Source: Bilabrum cf. latius (lineage: Eukaryota > Bigyra: Bicosoecida > Bigyra > Bicosoecida). Taken from it: DNA of 64,000 bases. Each line of letters starts with the position of its first letter. The stretch's first letter is position 1. The notes beneath the pieces were generated by a model. It had not been told where the DNA came from. It was given only the letters and a program-made list of their open reading frames with translations, and did no database searches. The translations under genes and the position numbers were made by a program. The stretch spans positions 434,001-498,000 of the forward strand of contig OZ237774.1 of NCBI GenBank assembly GCA_965178125.1, written 5' to 3'. Below are positions 42,314-55,824 of this stretch, one piece after another.

Positions 42314-44905
42314 CTCGATACGACGACCGATTCTCCAAGACACGATGCAGTCGCAGGTGAACCGAGTGAAAGCTTGACCAGAAGTGCACCGCACCGGCGC
42401 ATACAGTCGGACACCGCTTTTAATCCTTGCGATGGGGGCTTATCACGGCCGCAGCAGACACCCGGCCGGCGCGTAGTCGCACCCGCCCGCCCGAGAGCGA
42501 GATCAGAGCCCACTGTGGTCCGGGATGCGCGCTTGGACCGCATCAAGCGGTTGCTTCGGGAGCTCCGCGAGCTAGACAGCCAGCCCCTCGTGATACCAGA
42601 GCTGTCCAAGTTCCTCCCCGCTGGGTATTTCCCCGAAGACATCACGGGGCAAGGTTCAGGTGCTGCGAGATCAGGAGGTGCTGCTGCTGATGGTTTAAAG
42701 CATAGCCTGGATCAGCAACGGGAAGCCACAAGCGCAAAGAAGCTTGAGAACAACAACAACCGTACCGCCAAGACCAATGATAATATAGGTACCGGACATG
42801 GCAGTGGTAGAGGCCCAGGCCGGCCGAGATCTAGGTCCTGGTCGGGTACACTGCAGTAGGCCGGACTACTGCTGTCCTACGAGTCGGCCGATGAAGAATA
42901 CGAGGAGGCTGCGAGGGTGGTGTGGGAGCTGCTGGATGCTTCGCAGGGCAGCGAGGAAGATGTGTTATTCAGGGGTGGCACGGACGTATTTGATTTCAAG
43001 CCTGATGACGCAGCTCAAGAGATGGCACTGGACGATGACGACGAGGACCCGCTGGGCAGCCCGCGCTTCGAGCACAGGCAGTCGGGTGGGCGACAGCGAA
43101 AGAATCGTAGCAAGGCCAAGAATAGAAGCAAATGGCATGCAGGCTAGAGCAGTCAAACCGAAGCAGCCGCTGATGCGTCAACCCCACCATAGGATCTAGA
43201 TAGGTCCCCACCAAATAGCTTTGGCCGATCGGGGCAGTTCAGGGGATCCAACGCCAGGCGGATTCTGCAGCTCGCGCGCCTCGCTCGCACGTCCGGACTC
43301 GCCACGCTGCGCTCGCACAGGACAGCTACGTCGAGCCGAGGCCGATAGGGTCGCAAGGGGAAGGGGTCATCTCGCGGGATCGTGCCCCAGTCGCTACCGG
43401 TTGCTCTCAGGCTGGGAGTGGTGCAGGAGGCCATCCCTGAGATGCCCAGCGAGGAGGCAGAAGGATTGAAGCATGGCAAGGAAGATGGGATGCAGCTGGT
43501 GCCTGGTGCGGGCAGCAGCTCCGTGGGCATCGGCACCAGTTCCTCACCCCCTCCCGGTCGCTCTCGGCTGCAACACAATGAGGGTACGTCTGCAGAGGAG
43601 GCGAGGTCCAGCCGATTGTCCAGCAGCAGTGCTCAGACCCAGGGCGGGTCAACTGCGATGACAGCCACCGGCACAGCGAGCGTGTCCAATAGTATGGCGG
43701 CGGGCACGATCGGCTCAGGGGAGCAGGGCAGCAGGTACTACAAGACAAGCACAGGCATGTGGAAATCGTCGCAGGAGTCGCAGTCTACGGCTGATGTGGC
43801 GGCTGCGCTGGCGGCGGGGGGGTTCCTAGGGGGGTTTTCTGGCAGTGACCCCGTAGTGGGGTCACAGCGGATCTCTGCATCTGGTTCTACTCCGGCAGCA
43901 GCCAGACATCCTAGGCCCCTTCCACAGGGCGCCGATCCATTGAAGCGACCCAGCGGTGACTCGACCCATAGTCCTAGCAGACAAAAAATCAAGGAGACCA
44001 TGCCGAAGGGAAGCAATCACAGGAGCAGCAAGTCATGGAAGCGACGACCCAGGGAGGAAAGCGCAGAGGGGATTGGGACAAAGCGAGAGTGGAGGGCAAG
44101 GGTGCTGCACCTCCCAGAGGACCCGGAGCCGGAACCTGCCCTACCGCCTGCGACGACGCCGGCAGATAACAGTGTTACTTTCCTGCGAGCTGTTGGTGCG
44201 GTGGGTCAAGCGGTTGCAACCGAGGGTCGAGCTGACGAGAGCGTGGGCCCGAGTCGGGGCCGCAAAGCCCAAGGGCCAATCGATGAGCGGAGTGGCCAGG
44301 CAGGGGCAGCGGGGCAGGGAACAAAGTAGACGAGGGGTAGACTCGGCAGCGGTGTCCAGTCTAGCGGCGTGCAGCAAACCGCGGCGCTGTACGGTGCGAT
44401 GGGCCGTGCTGCCACAGCCAAAGCCGAAGGCAAAGGCACAGGCGCGGGTATTGGAGCCCTGCACCCGCGGGAAGAGGACGGTGGGTCCAGCGTGGGGGTA
44501 CACGGGGGACTTGAGTCAGGCAGTGGCAGCGGCAGCAGCGGGGGAAGCAGCCTCGATGACGAGGGCAGGAGGATGGTGCGGGCGCTGGGCGGGGAGCTGG
44601 GGGCCACGATCAGGAGGAGGGCGGCGGCGATGGCGCAGCAGGCAGCCGCGCGGAAGCCAGAGGATGTGGGGGTGCTGATCACGGATGGGGAAGGGAGCTC
44701 GTTCTCGGGTCTAGGCGCGGGTATGGGGTTGGGCGGCCGATCGAGGCATGATTCGTCTGCGGATGCGCGGGACGTGAGTTCAGCAGGTGTTCGTAGTTTG
44801 GAGAGGAGGGTGGAAGAGCTTAGGCGGTTCAAGAGGATGAAGCAGGAACACGAGGAGTAGGAGGCGCAGGAGGAAGAGGGGAGCAGCTCGTTCGACTATT
44901 TCTGA
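42314..44905 (+). CDS. Unknown long disordered protein (main exon; 5' end unresolved)
   Basis: Open for 863 codons from after a TAA at 42311 to TGA, across six or more TAG codons (for example 42857, 43145, 43190, 43346, 44327, 44858). No ATG is obvious near the start, so the exon probably begins at an acceptor near 42,350. Ordered-looking parts are DARLDRIKRLLRELRELDSQ, LVIPELSKFLPAGYFPEDI, LLLSYESADEEYEEAARVVW plus ELLDASQGSEEDVLF, and a C-terminal helix SLERRVEELRRFKRMKQEHE ending in SSSFDYF. The rest is Ser/Gly/Gln-rich. I do not recognise the family. The acidic DDDDEDPLGSP motif and basic patches hint at a nuclear protein. It is convergent with the TOM1-like gene, 202 bases between stops. 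Confidence 0.6.
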
Positions 44906-45107
44906 ACTTGGATCTTGGCCCCGGGTGGGAGAGCGGCTCTGATCATACTAGGATCCGGATCCTCCTACACGGTGCTCGCCGCACGCTGTGAATATCACAA
45001 TCAAAGATAAGGATGTATTTCGAATTGGTAAGACCTCTAGAACTAGCTAGTCAGGCCAAAACCTAGATCTAGTCCGCGTCATACCCGGAGTATAAATTCT
45101 CCGGACC

Positions 45108-48100
45108 TCACTACGGGCTACTTCTGCCAGATCCCCCACCGAGCAGCTCTTCTCCGCTGCCAGAGGCCATTCGCTGCAAGGTACGCGGCCCCGCACCTTC
45201 GTGCGCTGTACTTGCCCCTCCCCCGCTCTCACTATTGCCCGTCAGACCAGCAGGCTGCGTGCCCTCTGTCATGATCCTCCTGCCACTGTCTCTCTGGCCC
45301 GCAATCGTCACACCAGCATGCAGCGCGGCGGCAGGTGCGCCCACCAGCGGATTGAATCGGGAATGCGGGCTGGTGCGGGATAGACCTACACTCTCCCACG
45401 CACCAGGTACACTCATCGCGCGGCCCTGGATATCATCTAGCTGCCTTGTGTGGCCGGCTCCATCGGGTCTGAGCGGCGACGAAGATGAAGATGAAGATGA
45501 AGATGAAGAAGCGGGCATGTGGGCTCGGGTGACGCCCGGTGGGGGTGGAGGGGGAGGTGGCGTGGCGGCACGGGCTGGACTGTTCCCTGGCTGTGCCTCG
45601 TATCCTCCACCACGCTGCTGTCCCCCCCTGCTCCTCCTCCCCCCCCTGCCCCTCCCCCCGTTGGATCGCCCACCTGCTGCACCACCAGGCCCCCGGGCGC
45701 GCGCATTCGTCACACTGCTGCCAATGCTGGACCCAGCCGACCATTCCCCCATACTGCGCGGCGCCAGTTCCGCAACCAGTCCACCCACACCTGACGAGGC
45801 CCCTGCTGCCGTGTCAGCCGCCGGGACAGGAGGAGCATCGGCAGGAAGCCCAGCTCCGATCTCCAATCCGATTCCGAGTCCATCCTCATCCGCATCTCCT
45901 GCAAACGACGCCGCCCCACCAGACCGCAGCCCCCTGCCCTTGCCCCTTGCCCCGCTTCCATTCGAGGCCCCTGCAGCCCTGCCCACCGCCAGGGGCTGCT
46001 CCACGGGGGCGAAGTAGGCCGCGCGCCAGTCCGACTCGGGCTGTGACGATTGACCAGCACCTGCTCGTGCAGCTGCAGCCGACCTGCTTTCCAATCCACC
46101 GGTGGATCCACCGCCCCCCCATCCCCCCTCGTCATCGTCATCCCCCCCCTCACCTGCCCCCCCCCCAAGACCTGTGAATGCACCCCTGGACCACTCCGCC
46201 AGCCAGTGGGTAAAGTCGGGGGAGAGACCTACACTCTCCCCCGATAACCGACGGGACCTCCTCCGGCGCCTCTTGCTCCTTCTGGTTCTCTTCATCTTCC
46301 CGTTTTGCCCTCCCTCGCCCCTTGGAATCTGCTAGCCTTTACCCCCCACTGCGGTCGCCGCCACGCTCTCGTCGTCCTGCTCGTCGGAGCAAGAAGAAAG
46401 GGAGGACGAGGACCCGTCCTCACTCGTCACACCCCTCCCGCCTCTGCTGGAGTCCCCTTCCTCGCTCCATCGCTCGCTCACCACGGACAGGGCGTCACCC
46501 CCCCGGATACCCCCCCCCGCCCTCGCTGCGCCCCCCCGTGAAGCAACCCCCTCCCTCCGTCTGCGCCCACCAGCCCCTCTGCCGGAACCGGGGCCCGGGA
46601 CTGGACCGGCCCCGGTCCCACTGGTCCCACTATCCTACGGTTTGTTTGCACTGCCGTGCGCTGCACCCACAGCCATGGAAGGCCCGAAGGATCGCTTCCT
46701 CCTCCTGCCCCCTCTGGCACTGCCGCCACCACCACCATCCACTCCTCCTCCCCCCCCCCCGCTGCTGCTGCGCCGCCTGCCGCCGCCGCTGTCGGCCGCT
46801 GGGATTCCGACTTCCTGTAGACCATCACTCTCCGAAAAACGACCGACGCTGTCGCTCGACGCACCGCTGACCCGCCGGTCCAGAGGACCGTGACCCACGC
46901 TGACGTCAGAGCCGAAGGAGCCCACGTGACCCGGCCCCGGCCCCTGCCCGCTGGTCGAGGAGCCGCCTTTGCTGGCCGACCGCTGCGCACTCGTCACACC
47001 TTCGGACGCCTCTGAGGAGGCGGGGGAGGGGGATGCAGGGGAGTGCGGGCGGCTGGGGAGGACCTGCCGGGCGCTGTCGCTCCCTCTCCTTCTGCTGCTT
47101 CTGTCTCCTGAATTGGGGGCGGTGGCGCTGCTGGTGCTGCTGCTGCTGCTGCTCGGGTTGGGGTGCGCCACCTGCTGCTCCATCGAGTCTGTGGTTGCCT
47201 TGGCGGCCTCGCCTGCACCTTCACTCGTCCTGCCTCGTTGTTCCCTGGCTTGTTCCCTGGCTTGTTCCCTTTTCTCCCTCTCGATCCTCCTGAGCTCCCT
47301 CCTCTGGTCCTGCACGATCAGCCGCTGCAGCCCCTCGTCCCTCTGGATCGCACGCATTGTTCCCTGATGGGCGGCTCGGCTGGCCCCTCGAGCTCCGCAG
47401 CACTCCACATCCGCGCATCCTAACAGGTAGCAGGGCAGGCACATGCACCTGCAGCAGCACCCGCACCCCCTGGGCACAGCCCCCTGGCACCAGCAGGGGG
47501 CGAGCCAGGGACAGGGACATGGGGTGGAGGCCGCTGCAGCCAGCCGCCCCCTCACGCTGGGCCCCTCCCACACCTCCTTGAGCCCCCTCGGGCCCGACCC
47601 CCCTGACCCGAACCCGCCACCCGGGGCCGTGGTGTTGGAGAACAGAGCGAACAGCAGCGCCGCGCTCATGGCCCCCTCCACTGCGAGCGCGCACCACTCA
47701 ACGGCTAGCCACTCCCCGGGGCCCAGGTACCTCTCGTACAGGGCCCAGGAGAACACCCCCCCCCAGCACAGGCCCCCGATCAGCAGCGTGAACACTGTTC
47801 CCCGGAGCTTGCTGCGAGCCCGGGCCGCCCTCTGTCTCTGCCGCGTCACCGTGGCCAGCGCCTGGCGAGCCGCCGCCTCCCTGCGGCGCTTGCGACGCTC
47901 CGCCCTCTCCGCTGCTACCGCGGCGACTCTGGCGGACACATCCCGGGATCGAGCCCGGGCCGATTTCTTTTTGCTCCCGGCCCGTACGGGGCTGGCGGAG
48001 CCGCTGCCAGCATTCGCGGGACTCGATCCCGGGACGAGGAGGTCGAAGGACTGCGCCCTGCTGAGTGCCCCGGATCCGGAGCCTGAATCAGTTCCCCCGA

Positions 48101-50007
48101 TGGCGCTGGCCCCCGCTCTTGCTAACCTAACCGCATTCGTCACATCCGCTGCTGCAGGGGAGCTGGCGGGCAGCGCAGGCGGTGCCACGGCCGGGCCACG
48201 GGAGGCGGGGCTGGATCCGTGTGACGAGTGCACCGCCGTCGGGTGAGCCCGGCTGCCATCTTGGCCCCCTGCCCCTTTGACCACTGCCCCTTTGGCCAGG
48301 TTGGCTGCCTGTTCCTGATCCAGCACTCCCAGGTGGGTCCTGTGCAGGGGCCGGGGGCGGGTGCGGCGACCCCCCCGCGCGCTCCTGCGGTAGGGACCTC
48401 CGTCCTGGTCGGTGTGACGAGTGCCCTGGGAGGCTCCCCATGCCCCGTGCCACAGCCAGACCCCGCACACGCAGGCCGCGCATCGGGCGCAGCAGCCCGC
48501 CCGCCTTCCCGACACGTCCTCTTCCTCCTCCTCTTCATCGTCATTGTTTCCTCGGCCTCTTCGGGCGTTGCGGGGCGACGGCCCCGACTCACCGCCCCCA
48601 CTCGTCACACCATCACCCCCACCCGCACCCCCCTGTTCCTCCAGCCTCCTCAGAGCCCCCGCCAGCTCGGCCTCCTCTGTGCTGGCCCACCGGCAGCGGC
48701 AGCACAGGCAGGACGAGAACTCCTGCCGGCCCGCCGTCCCTGGACTCATGGCATCACCTGCAACTGCAGAGGTCTCTTTGTCCTCGTCTCCCTTGGAACC
48801 AGGAGCGCCCCATGCAGTGGCGGTGTCATGCCCCAGCGGGCCCTCCGACGCACCACCGTGCGGTGCACCCGCACCTGCCAGGAGCCCCCCAGGCGCCTCT
48901 TTCACACGCCAGCCGCCCGGCGCACTCGACACACTCACGCCGGACCTCCGCCGCGGCCGGGGTCCGTCCCTGTTCCCCGGTGCCCCGCACCCGCACTCGT
49001 CACAGTTGTAGCACCCGCAGCACCCGCTCCCGCCAGCCTCCGCCCCCCCTCCCAAACCACTCGTCACACCACTGCAGCCCCCCCACCCCGGCCTGCACTC
49101 GCACAGGCAGCACCAGCAGAAGAGCCCTCTGGCCCCGCAGCACCCCGCCTCCCCCTCCCGCAGCGGGGACAGTCCCGCACGCTGCGCCATCTGGCCCGCT
49201 GCATGCGAGACCGTCCCGACATCCAGTGTCTCGTTGAAGCGCACCGCGTACAGGGTGCCCCACGCGGCGAAACCAACGGCAAACGCCCCGAAAACGCCCC
49301 GCATCACGTCCATGGCCAGCTGGCGATCCACCGCCCTTGCGGAACCAAGAGCCCCCAGCACCGCGGCGCCCAGAAGGACCAGCAGCAGTCCCCAGATGCC
49401 CCACTTGTACCTGCCAATCATGACTGCGGACCTGATCCGGGCCATCTGTTCCCCAGCGACCACCACTCTCTGCCACATGGCTATCATGGTGAGGAGGGCC
49501 GCGTAGAAGATGAGCGTGGGCGCCCGCTGCAGGAAGTCCTGGATCGGCTCCGGATACAGGAGGAAGAATCCGTAGGGGTCGGCGAGCCAAGCGAGGCGAG
49601 CTGCGGGGGGGAGGGGGGGAGGGAGTGTGGCGCAGGGAAGGCTCGCTGCATTATGTCGCCATTGCTGCGTGGGGGGATGGGGGGGGTGGTGGGTGTGGCC
49701 GCGAGATTTGTATGGTCCAAACTCACCCATGCACCCCGTCGCCACTATCAGAAGGCATAGCGTCCTGAAATTGACCGCGCACGCTTGCTTGACGGCGGCT
49801 TGCCACAGCGCCAGCGCGGCGAGCACGAGAAAAGCAGCCGCGTTGCTCCCGAGGTAAGCGAGCAGGAATGGACCAAGTAGCTCGTTCCACTCGACGGGGG
49901 GATCCGCCGTGGACCCTGCGAGTGAGAAAATGGTTAATAGTGCAAGCTGGATGAGGAGCAGCGATGTTCAACGAAGCGTCACCGAATGGGAGCGGCGTGT
50001 CGACCAT
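45108..50007 (-). CDS. TOM1/THH1-like multispanning membrane protein with giant low-complexity regions
   Basis: Three exons: 49983-50007, 49727-49915 and 45108-49600; phases agree and the total is 1568 residues, with TAG at 46635, about 46,333 and 45111. After MVDTPLPFGSTADPPVEWNE come helices matching the THH1/TOM1/TOM3 family: LLGPFLLAYLGSNAAAFLVL, FRTLCLLIVATGCMARLAWL, LIFYAALLTMIAMWQRVVVA, WGIWGLLLVLLGAAVLGALG, MRGVFGAFAVGFAAWGTLYA, and much later TVFTLLIGGLCWGGVFSWAL and ALAVEGAMSAALLFALFSN. About 400 residues of Gly/Ser/Cys-rich sequence separate the last two helices from the rest, and about 850 disordered residues follow. Plant TOM1 and TOM3 are tonoplast proteins co-opted by tobamovirus replication. 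Family match is by helix order and style, moderate confidence. Confidence 0.6.
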
Positions 50008-50948
50008 GCGGACATTGTGCCGCACTTCCTGCAGTGGCCCTTTCAGTACAGCCTCTTGAGTACGTCCAGTGATGCATAACGCATGAACTCTTACTCACAG
50101 AAATCAATGGTGTCCCTTTCATCTCCTGGAGCCATCTCCAGAGATCGGGATGTGCTGCATGAAGTTCGCAGCGATGCAGTGTCAGCATGCTGTGCATTCG
50201 ACGTCGTTCCGTTTCGACGAGGACTATGCGCAATTGCAGTACTCAATAGTGCCCATCTGACATAATGTGACCCGGACTGGATACCCACAGAGCCACGCAA
50301 GCCCAGCTAGACAGGACGGCTCCGACGAGGTGTAGTGTAGCAGCGGACGTCCTCATCGCAGCCGTTCAGTCCGCAGGCGTCCATGCCAGCAGGTGCAATC
50401 AGTGCTTTGCATCCAACAATATTGCCAGTAGACGCCAGAAGGGTGCACGTGAAGGATGCACTGCCAAGTGCGGCAAGAAGTCTCATTGCAGCCAGCGTTA
50501 CGCGTGCCAAAATCCGATTGCTGTTGGATGAACCTCGAGCTAATCAATCAGTCTTATCCAAAAGTACCGGATACCATCGCAAGGTGTTGTGTACTCCCCG
50601 CCTATGCGCCCGTGCCAGTCTCGATTGGCCGCGCCTGGGTGTGATGATGGCTGCTCGCAGACTGGAAGCTTGCTTGCTCGCTTGCAGCTTTTTGATTTCA
50701 CAACCCCTATTTTCGGCGCACCGATGATGATATGGCGAGAAACAGCTGCACGTGTAAATGGGTGGGAATGGAACCGAATCTAGTTCGTTTCCTCGCGCAC
50801 ATGCATCCAGCCATCCAGCCCCCTTCGGCACACAAACACATCGCCATCGCCCACCCTCCGCCCAATCGTTCCTGCCCGCAATCATGCAACCCCGTCATCC
50901 TCCCATCCACCACCCGGATCCCGTGACTGCACTTGTCACACCCCATCC
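50008..50948. other. Intergenic spacer, about 940 bases
   Basis: Between the TOM1-like start and the stop of the upstream membrane protein gene, both on -. No supported gene; the frames found are short. It should include the TOM1-like promoter. Confidence 0.4.
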
Positions 50949-52229
50949 TCATTTCCCGTGCATGGGATTCTCCGTGCCCTTCATCTCCAGGCCTCCATCC
51001 GCGGGCGATGGGGCGGGAGCTGAGGCAAACAGACCCCCGGCTGCATTCTTCTGTTTCTCCATCTCCCTGTACTTCTCCGGGTCCTCTCTTCGGAGCCTCT
51101 CCTCCTCGTCTTCAGGGATGCAGCCGGTGGCGAGGCCGATCGTGGTGCACATGCCCAGGTTGGAATTGTCGCCCGGCTGATTGCAGCACCGGCACAGCCC
51201 GAAGACGAAGAACAGCACCACCACCACCAGGAACATGAAGGTCGATCCCACTGCGATCAGCACGATCGTAGTTCCGGTATCCAGGATGCACTGGTTGTAG
51301 AAGAGCTTGCTGTTGGGGCAGGCAACCTTGGCCGTGACGTTGTCGCTGCCGTAATTCGTCTCGTTCGCCATCGTGGGCGTCTTGATCTGCCCGAAGGTCC
51401 CGTGCCAGCAGAAGGGCTGCCCGCTGAGGTCCTGGTAGGCCCAGAAGCTCCTCACCACGATGGTCGAGGAGTTGCCGACGCCCGGCTGCACGATCTCGGT
51501 CTTGTTCTCGCCGCTGACGAAGGAGCCGCCGTCGCCCTGCTCGCAGTACACGGCAAAGTCCTCTTCGGCGGCGGTGCATGCCTGCAATGAGGGCTTGGAA
51601 GGTTAGAATGGGGCAAGCGGGCGTGGCATTGCATGCACGAGCGAGACACTGCCGTCCGACGCGCCGAGTTCAGGGCAGCTGGTCCTGGTGCACAGTGATG
51701 AGAAACAGCTGAGTACGTTGTCATTTATCTCACCTCGCATTCCAAGCTAACCATCTGCGCGGGTGATGGGGAAACGAAAACCAACACAGAATGCGCGAAA
51801 CGTCTACAAAGCGTTACATCCCACGATGCTGGACGGAACCGGAAGCACCCAGGGCCATTATCGCAATGATTAATGGGCTCGATTCAGAACCGAGTGCTTG
51901 GATGGCCGAGGCAATCGCGGACTAGTAGGAGCGCGAGACCAGCCGCCGCGGGTCCGCCAGCGAGATGCGCACTGCTTTCATCCCAGCCAATCGCGTCTCT
52001 TCAGGAGCGAGACCCATGATGAAATTCTTTCATCATCAATTGTTTATTTTTTCGAGGCAACATGCGAAAGTCCTGGCCAAAATGCACCGAAGCACTGCAT
52101 ACGAACGGCAAGCCAGCCGTGGTTTCCTCCAAACCTCACTTGAAAGATCGTAGTAATGTTCTCCCTCTCGAGCTCAGCAAATGCAGAATGGGCAAGCAAA
52201 CATGCTGCGATCACAGCGACGTAGCTCAT
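50949..52229 (-). CDS. Type I membrane protein with Cys-containing ectodomain, unknown family
   Basis: Two exons, 52140-52229 and 50949-51581, joined in phase 0 across a 558-base intron, give 240 residues. Exon 1 is a signal peptide, MSYVAVIAACLLAHSAFA, followed by ELERENITTIFQ. The ectodomain of about 110 residues has five to six Cys (ACTAAEEDFAVYCEQGDGGS, QPFCWHGTFGQ, VACPNSKLFYNQCILD) and several N-x-S/T glycosylation sites. One membrane helix, TTIVLIAVGSTFMFLVVVVL plus FFVFGL, is followed by a CRCCNQPG cluster that could be palmitoylated and an acidic/basic cytoplasmic tail (EDEEERLRREDPEKYREMEK). I do not recognise the family; architecture suggests a cell-surface or endomembrane protein. 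Confidence 0.75.
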
Positions 52230-52581
52230 GGTCAAGATACTGCTGCAGACGCACTTCCCGTGTAGGTCGGTCGACGTCGCTTGCGACCAACCGCCGGTCG
52301 CAACTTGTTGAACCGGCCAGGGGAGCTGTCGACACCTGTGTGGCATGCTTCTGCGGCCTATATTTCACAACTAGGCACAAACATGCGTCAGATGCTTACC
52401 CTTTATCATAGCATGCTCAGTTCTTGTTGCGAGGAAGCCTCAGTGTAACGGTGGCTGCTGAGAGGTTGTCTCAACGTGTCCAGCACCAGCACGCCAGCTC
52501 CATGGCTGCCTCACGCAGTCGGGGGTAGACTCTTCGAAACGTTTCGCATCTTTCATCATCAACACATGCATCACGCATCAC

Positions 52582-55500
52582 TCACTCGTCACTGTCCTCT
52601 TCTGCCGCCATGAGTCCGGGCAGCCCCGGAATGCTCTGCATCGACACCTGATGCTCCCGAAGCAAAGCGGCGCGGTCACGGGACCTGTCCCTTGCCCCCT
52701 CCTCCTCCTCCTCCTCGTCCTCGAATCCGGCATCGTCCGCCTGGCCCCAGGCCACGTCATCGATCCCCTCGGGGGCGCCGCCCGCGCCGGTCGCATCGCG
52801 CGGCGCCGGCTCCCCAGCGGAACCTCCAGAACGCTCCGAGCTGGTTCTGGCCCGACCTGCGGAACCGCCCTATTTTCTGCGCGGCGCCGCTCCCGACCCC
52901 TTGCGCCGGGCCACGGGACCTGCACCACCCTGCACTGCAACCTCCCCTCCCCCCGCGACGTTCGCTTTGTTCCCTGGAGTCGTCTTGGCCTCCAGCTCCA
53001 GGATTCGATCCCGCACCGACAGCACCCTCGCAGCCTGGCTCAGCATCACCGGCTCTTTCCCATTCCCATTCCCATTCCCATTCCCATTCCCATTCCCATT
53101 CCCATTCCCACTGCCGGTGCCGCTGCCGCCACCGCTTGTGCTGGATTCGGTGCCAGCACCTGCGCCGCTCCCCTGCCCCTGGGTCTCTGTCTCGCTGGGG
53201 GGGGGCAGGATGGGTCCGGCGCCCACCACCCGGGGGCCCCCCCCACCCGGTTGCAACCGCCTCCCCCCGGCGGCACCGCCCTCCACGCTGCTGTCATCGT
53301 CATCCACATCATCCAGGCCAGCGCTGGCACCGCCCACCTGCCCGCCCCGCCCCTTGTTCCCTGGTTCCTTGTTCCCTGGGACCCTCCCACTCGCACTCGC
53401 ACTCGCGGGGATCGGCACGGGCGCCTTGGCCGAAGACGACCTTCGCTTGGGGCCGCGAGGGGGCGGCTTGCGCTCCGAAGCGGTCGAGTTCGTGAGGGGG
53501 GCGGCACTCGTCACACCATTCCCACCGGGGGAATCCCTCTCGACCCCTCGGAAACCCCCAGGTGGGGACGGCTGCGCGGACGAATCCCCCCCCTCCCCCC
53601 CGGCATCACCCCCCACCGCCCTGGGCTTGCCCACAGGGGTGTCGAGGGCCCGGAGCTCGCTGGCGGGAGGCTGTCGCTGCCTGTGCTTCTTCCACTTGTC
53701 GCTGGGAAGAAGACGGGCGAGGGGGTCGGGAAGCTCCTCCACGCGGCGCCGCACCCGGTTCCGCACGGTCCGAGACACGGCCTGCGCGCCCGCCAGCAGC
53801 CCAAGGCCCTCCCCCTCCTCCTCGGAGCCGGGGACGGGGCCCTGGAGCGCACTCGTCACACTGGGCTCCAGCAACAGCTGCGTGGCCTCCGTCCCCTGCT
53901 CCAACGCCTCCCGCCACTGGCCGTCCCGTGTCGCCAGCGCGCCCGCAGCCATGTTCCGCGCCTGCTCAACGGACACTAGGCCGTCCCCCTCCGACGAGAC
54001 GTCGGCACCGGCACCGCCGTGCAGTGCACTCTTCCTTGCCTCCTCGATCGCACTCGTCACACCCTGCGCCAGGCTCCCGATCCCCGCCCGCGCCTCCGCC
54101 AGCGCCCCCTCCATGGCCGCCGACCGGAGCTCCGCGGCGTCCGCGTCCGATCGCGATGCCCGCCCCGCCTCCCGCTCCGCCTCGAGAGCCGCCTGCAGCG
54201 CGGACACCTCCCCCTTCGCCTGCAGCGCCTGAAGCGCCACCGAACGTTCCCTGGCCTCCGACGCCCGCAGGCGTGACACGGCCTCCGACAGGCTCGAGGG
54301 AGTGCCCGTCGCACTCGTCACACCTCCCTAATTGCCGCCCTGCCGCACCGCCCTCTTGGAGGCACGGCGAGATGCCGCCTCCACCAGCGCCTCCGGGGAG
54401 AGCCCCTGGGCCGCTCCCCTGACCGCTTCGAGGGCGAGCGTGAGAGTGTCCGCGGGTGCACTGCCTTGCGCCGCCTTCCCTTGTTCCCTGGCCCGCGCGA
54501 GCTCCTCCTTCGCCCTCCTGTGTTCCCTACGAACCTTCAGCAGCTTCCTCCTCAACCTGTCGGCGTACCCCTTCATCCCCCTGGCGGCCTCAGCCTGCGC
54601 CTGCATCACCAGCCAGGCCTGCTGCACCCCCTCACCCAGGGAGGACAGGGCGGCCAGCTCGGAGGGGCCCAGCCGAGGGGGGTCCTGCCAGGACACGGCC
54701 CTCAGCGAACGTTCCTCCCGAGAGAACCCGCTGTCCTCCTCCTCCTCGTCATCCTGCCCCCCCTCGCCCTAGCTCGCCTGCTCCTCCCGGCGGAGAACAG
54801 CTGTCCTATCTTCATCTTCATGCGAGCGGGGTACATCCCCACCGCCCTTGCCCAGATCAGGCCCTGCACTACCGCCCGTTTCTTCCTCTTCCTCTTCCTC
54901 TTCGTCCTCGCTCTCGCTGTCACTTGCCACCACGAGCGGACCCCCGCGGCGGGGGGCCAGCTGCAGGCCCGCACTCGTCACACCGCCTGCAGCCGGACGC
55001 TGGTCCCGCCCCTGCCCCTGCTGCTCTTCTTTCTCCTCCTCGTGCATCGCCAGCGCTGCCGCCATCACCGCATCTCTGCTGTCAGCGACAGTGCCATCTC
55101 CATCACCCCCTGCCCCGCTGCCGGACCCAGGCCCAGGCCCAGAGACCACCATGCTAGACCCAGAGCCGGCCGCAGTGGCAGCAGCCGCCCCGGCCTCGGT
55201 CCCCCCCGCTGCCTCGCCGCCCTAGACCCCACCCCCCTGGTAGGACTCGGGCACGCCCTTGCCGCTGAGCATCTTCTGCGTGGCGGCAGCGTTCAGCAAC
55301 CGCTCCTGCTCATCGTGCATGCTCGCCTCGCGTGCCAGGGCGATTTGGGCCGCTTCTGCATCCTGCGCCGCCTTCTCGTCCTCAGCTGCTAGGGGACCGA
55401 GCGCGGCCGGGCGAGCACCATCGGAGCCATCGGGGAGCTCTGCCGACTCGGGGACCATTTCCAGCCAGGCATTCGTCTCCTCCTTGGATTCCCCGTAGAA

Positions 55501-55824
55501 ATAAAAATAGCGCCCCGCCTTGGTTTCTATCTCCAGCACGACTGGCTTGCCGTCCGCCGTGAAGCGCGAGGTCAGTTGCATCATGGCCCCGTCGAGCGAT
55601 AGGATGCCCTTGGGTTCCTTGGAAACCGGGGACTCGAAGTAGTACATAAGGTATCCGGCTAAAACGCACCAGCGCCGCTGCCACGAACCCACCCAGCTAT
55701 TCTCCGATCGCTTGAGCAGCCAGCCCTTGCGGATCGCGTCCGCAGCCACGTCCTCCGCACCAGCCACATCATATGGCTCAATGCCTTCCTTCGCCTCATC
55801 AGGTCTCAAATTACGCACTGCCAT
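52582..55824 (-). CDS. PH-domain protein with coiled coil and long disordered tail
   Basis: One exon of 1080 residues that only exists as one gene when TAG at 55222, 54769, 54328 and 52870 is read as Gln; it ends in TGA. A pleckstrin-homology domain lies at residues 30-130: IRKGWLLKRSENSWVGSWQR, RWCVLAGYLMYYFES, PKGILSLDGAMMQL, and the closing helix TNAWLEMV with the conserved Trp. Such domains bind phosphoinositides or small-GTPase partners at membranes. Acidic and Ser-rich segments follow, then helices with heptads (YADRLRRKLLKVRREHRRAK, EARERSVALQALQAKGEVSA). The C-terminal third is disordered, holds a Gly-Asn repeat and basic patches, and ends in an acidic tail. Function beyond membrane recruitment is unknown. 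Confidence 0.75.
53061..53110. repeat. (CATTCC)n hexanucleotide microsatellite
   Basis: About eight uninterrupted CATTCC units; on the coding (-) strand they encode a Gly-Asn repeat in the PH-domain protein. Confidence 0.95.
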
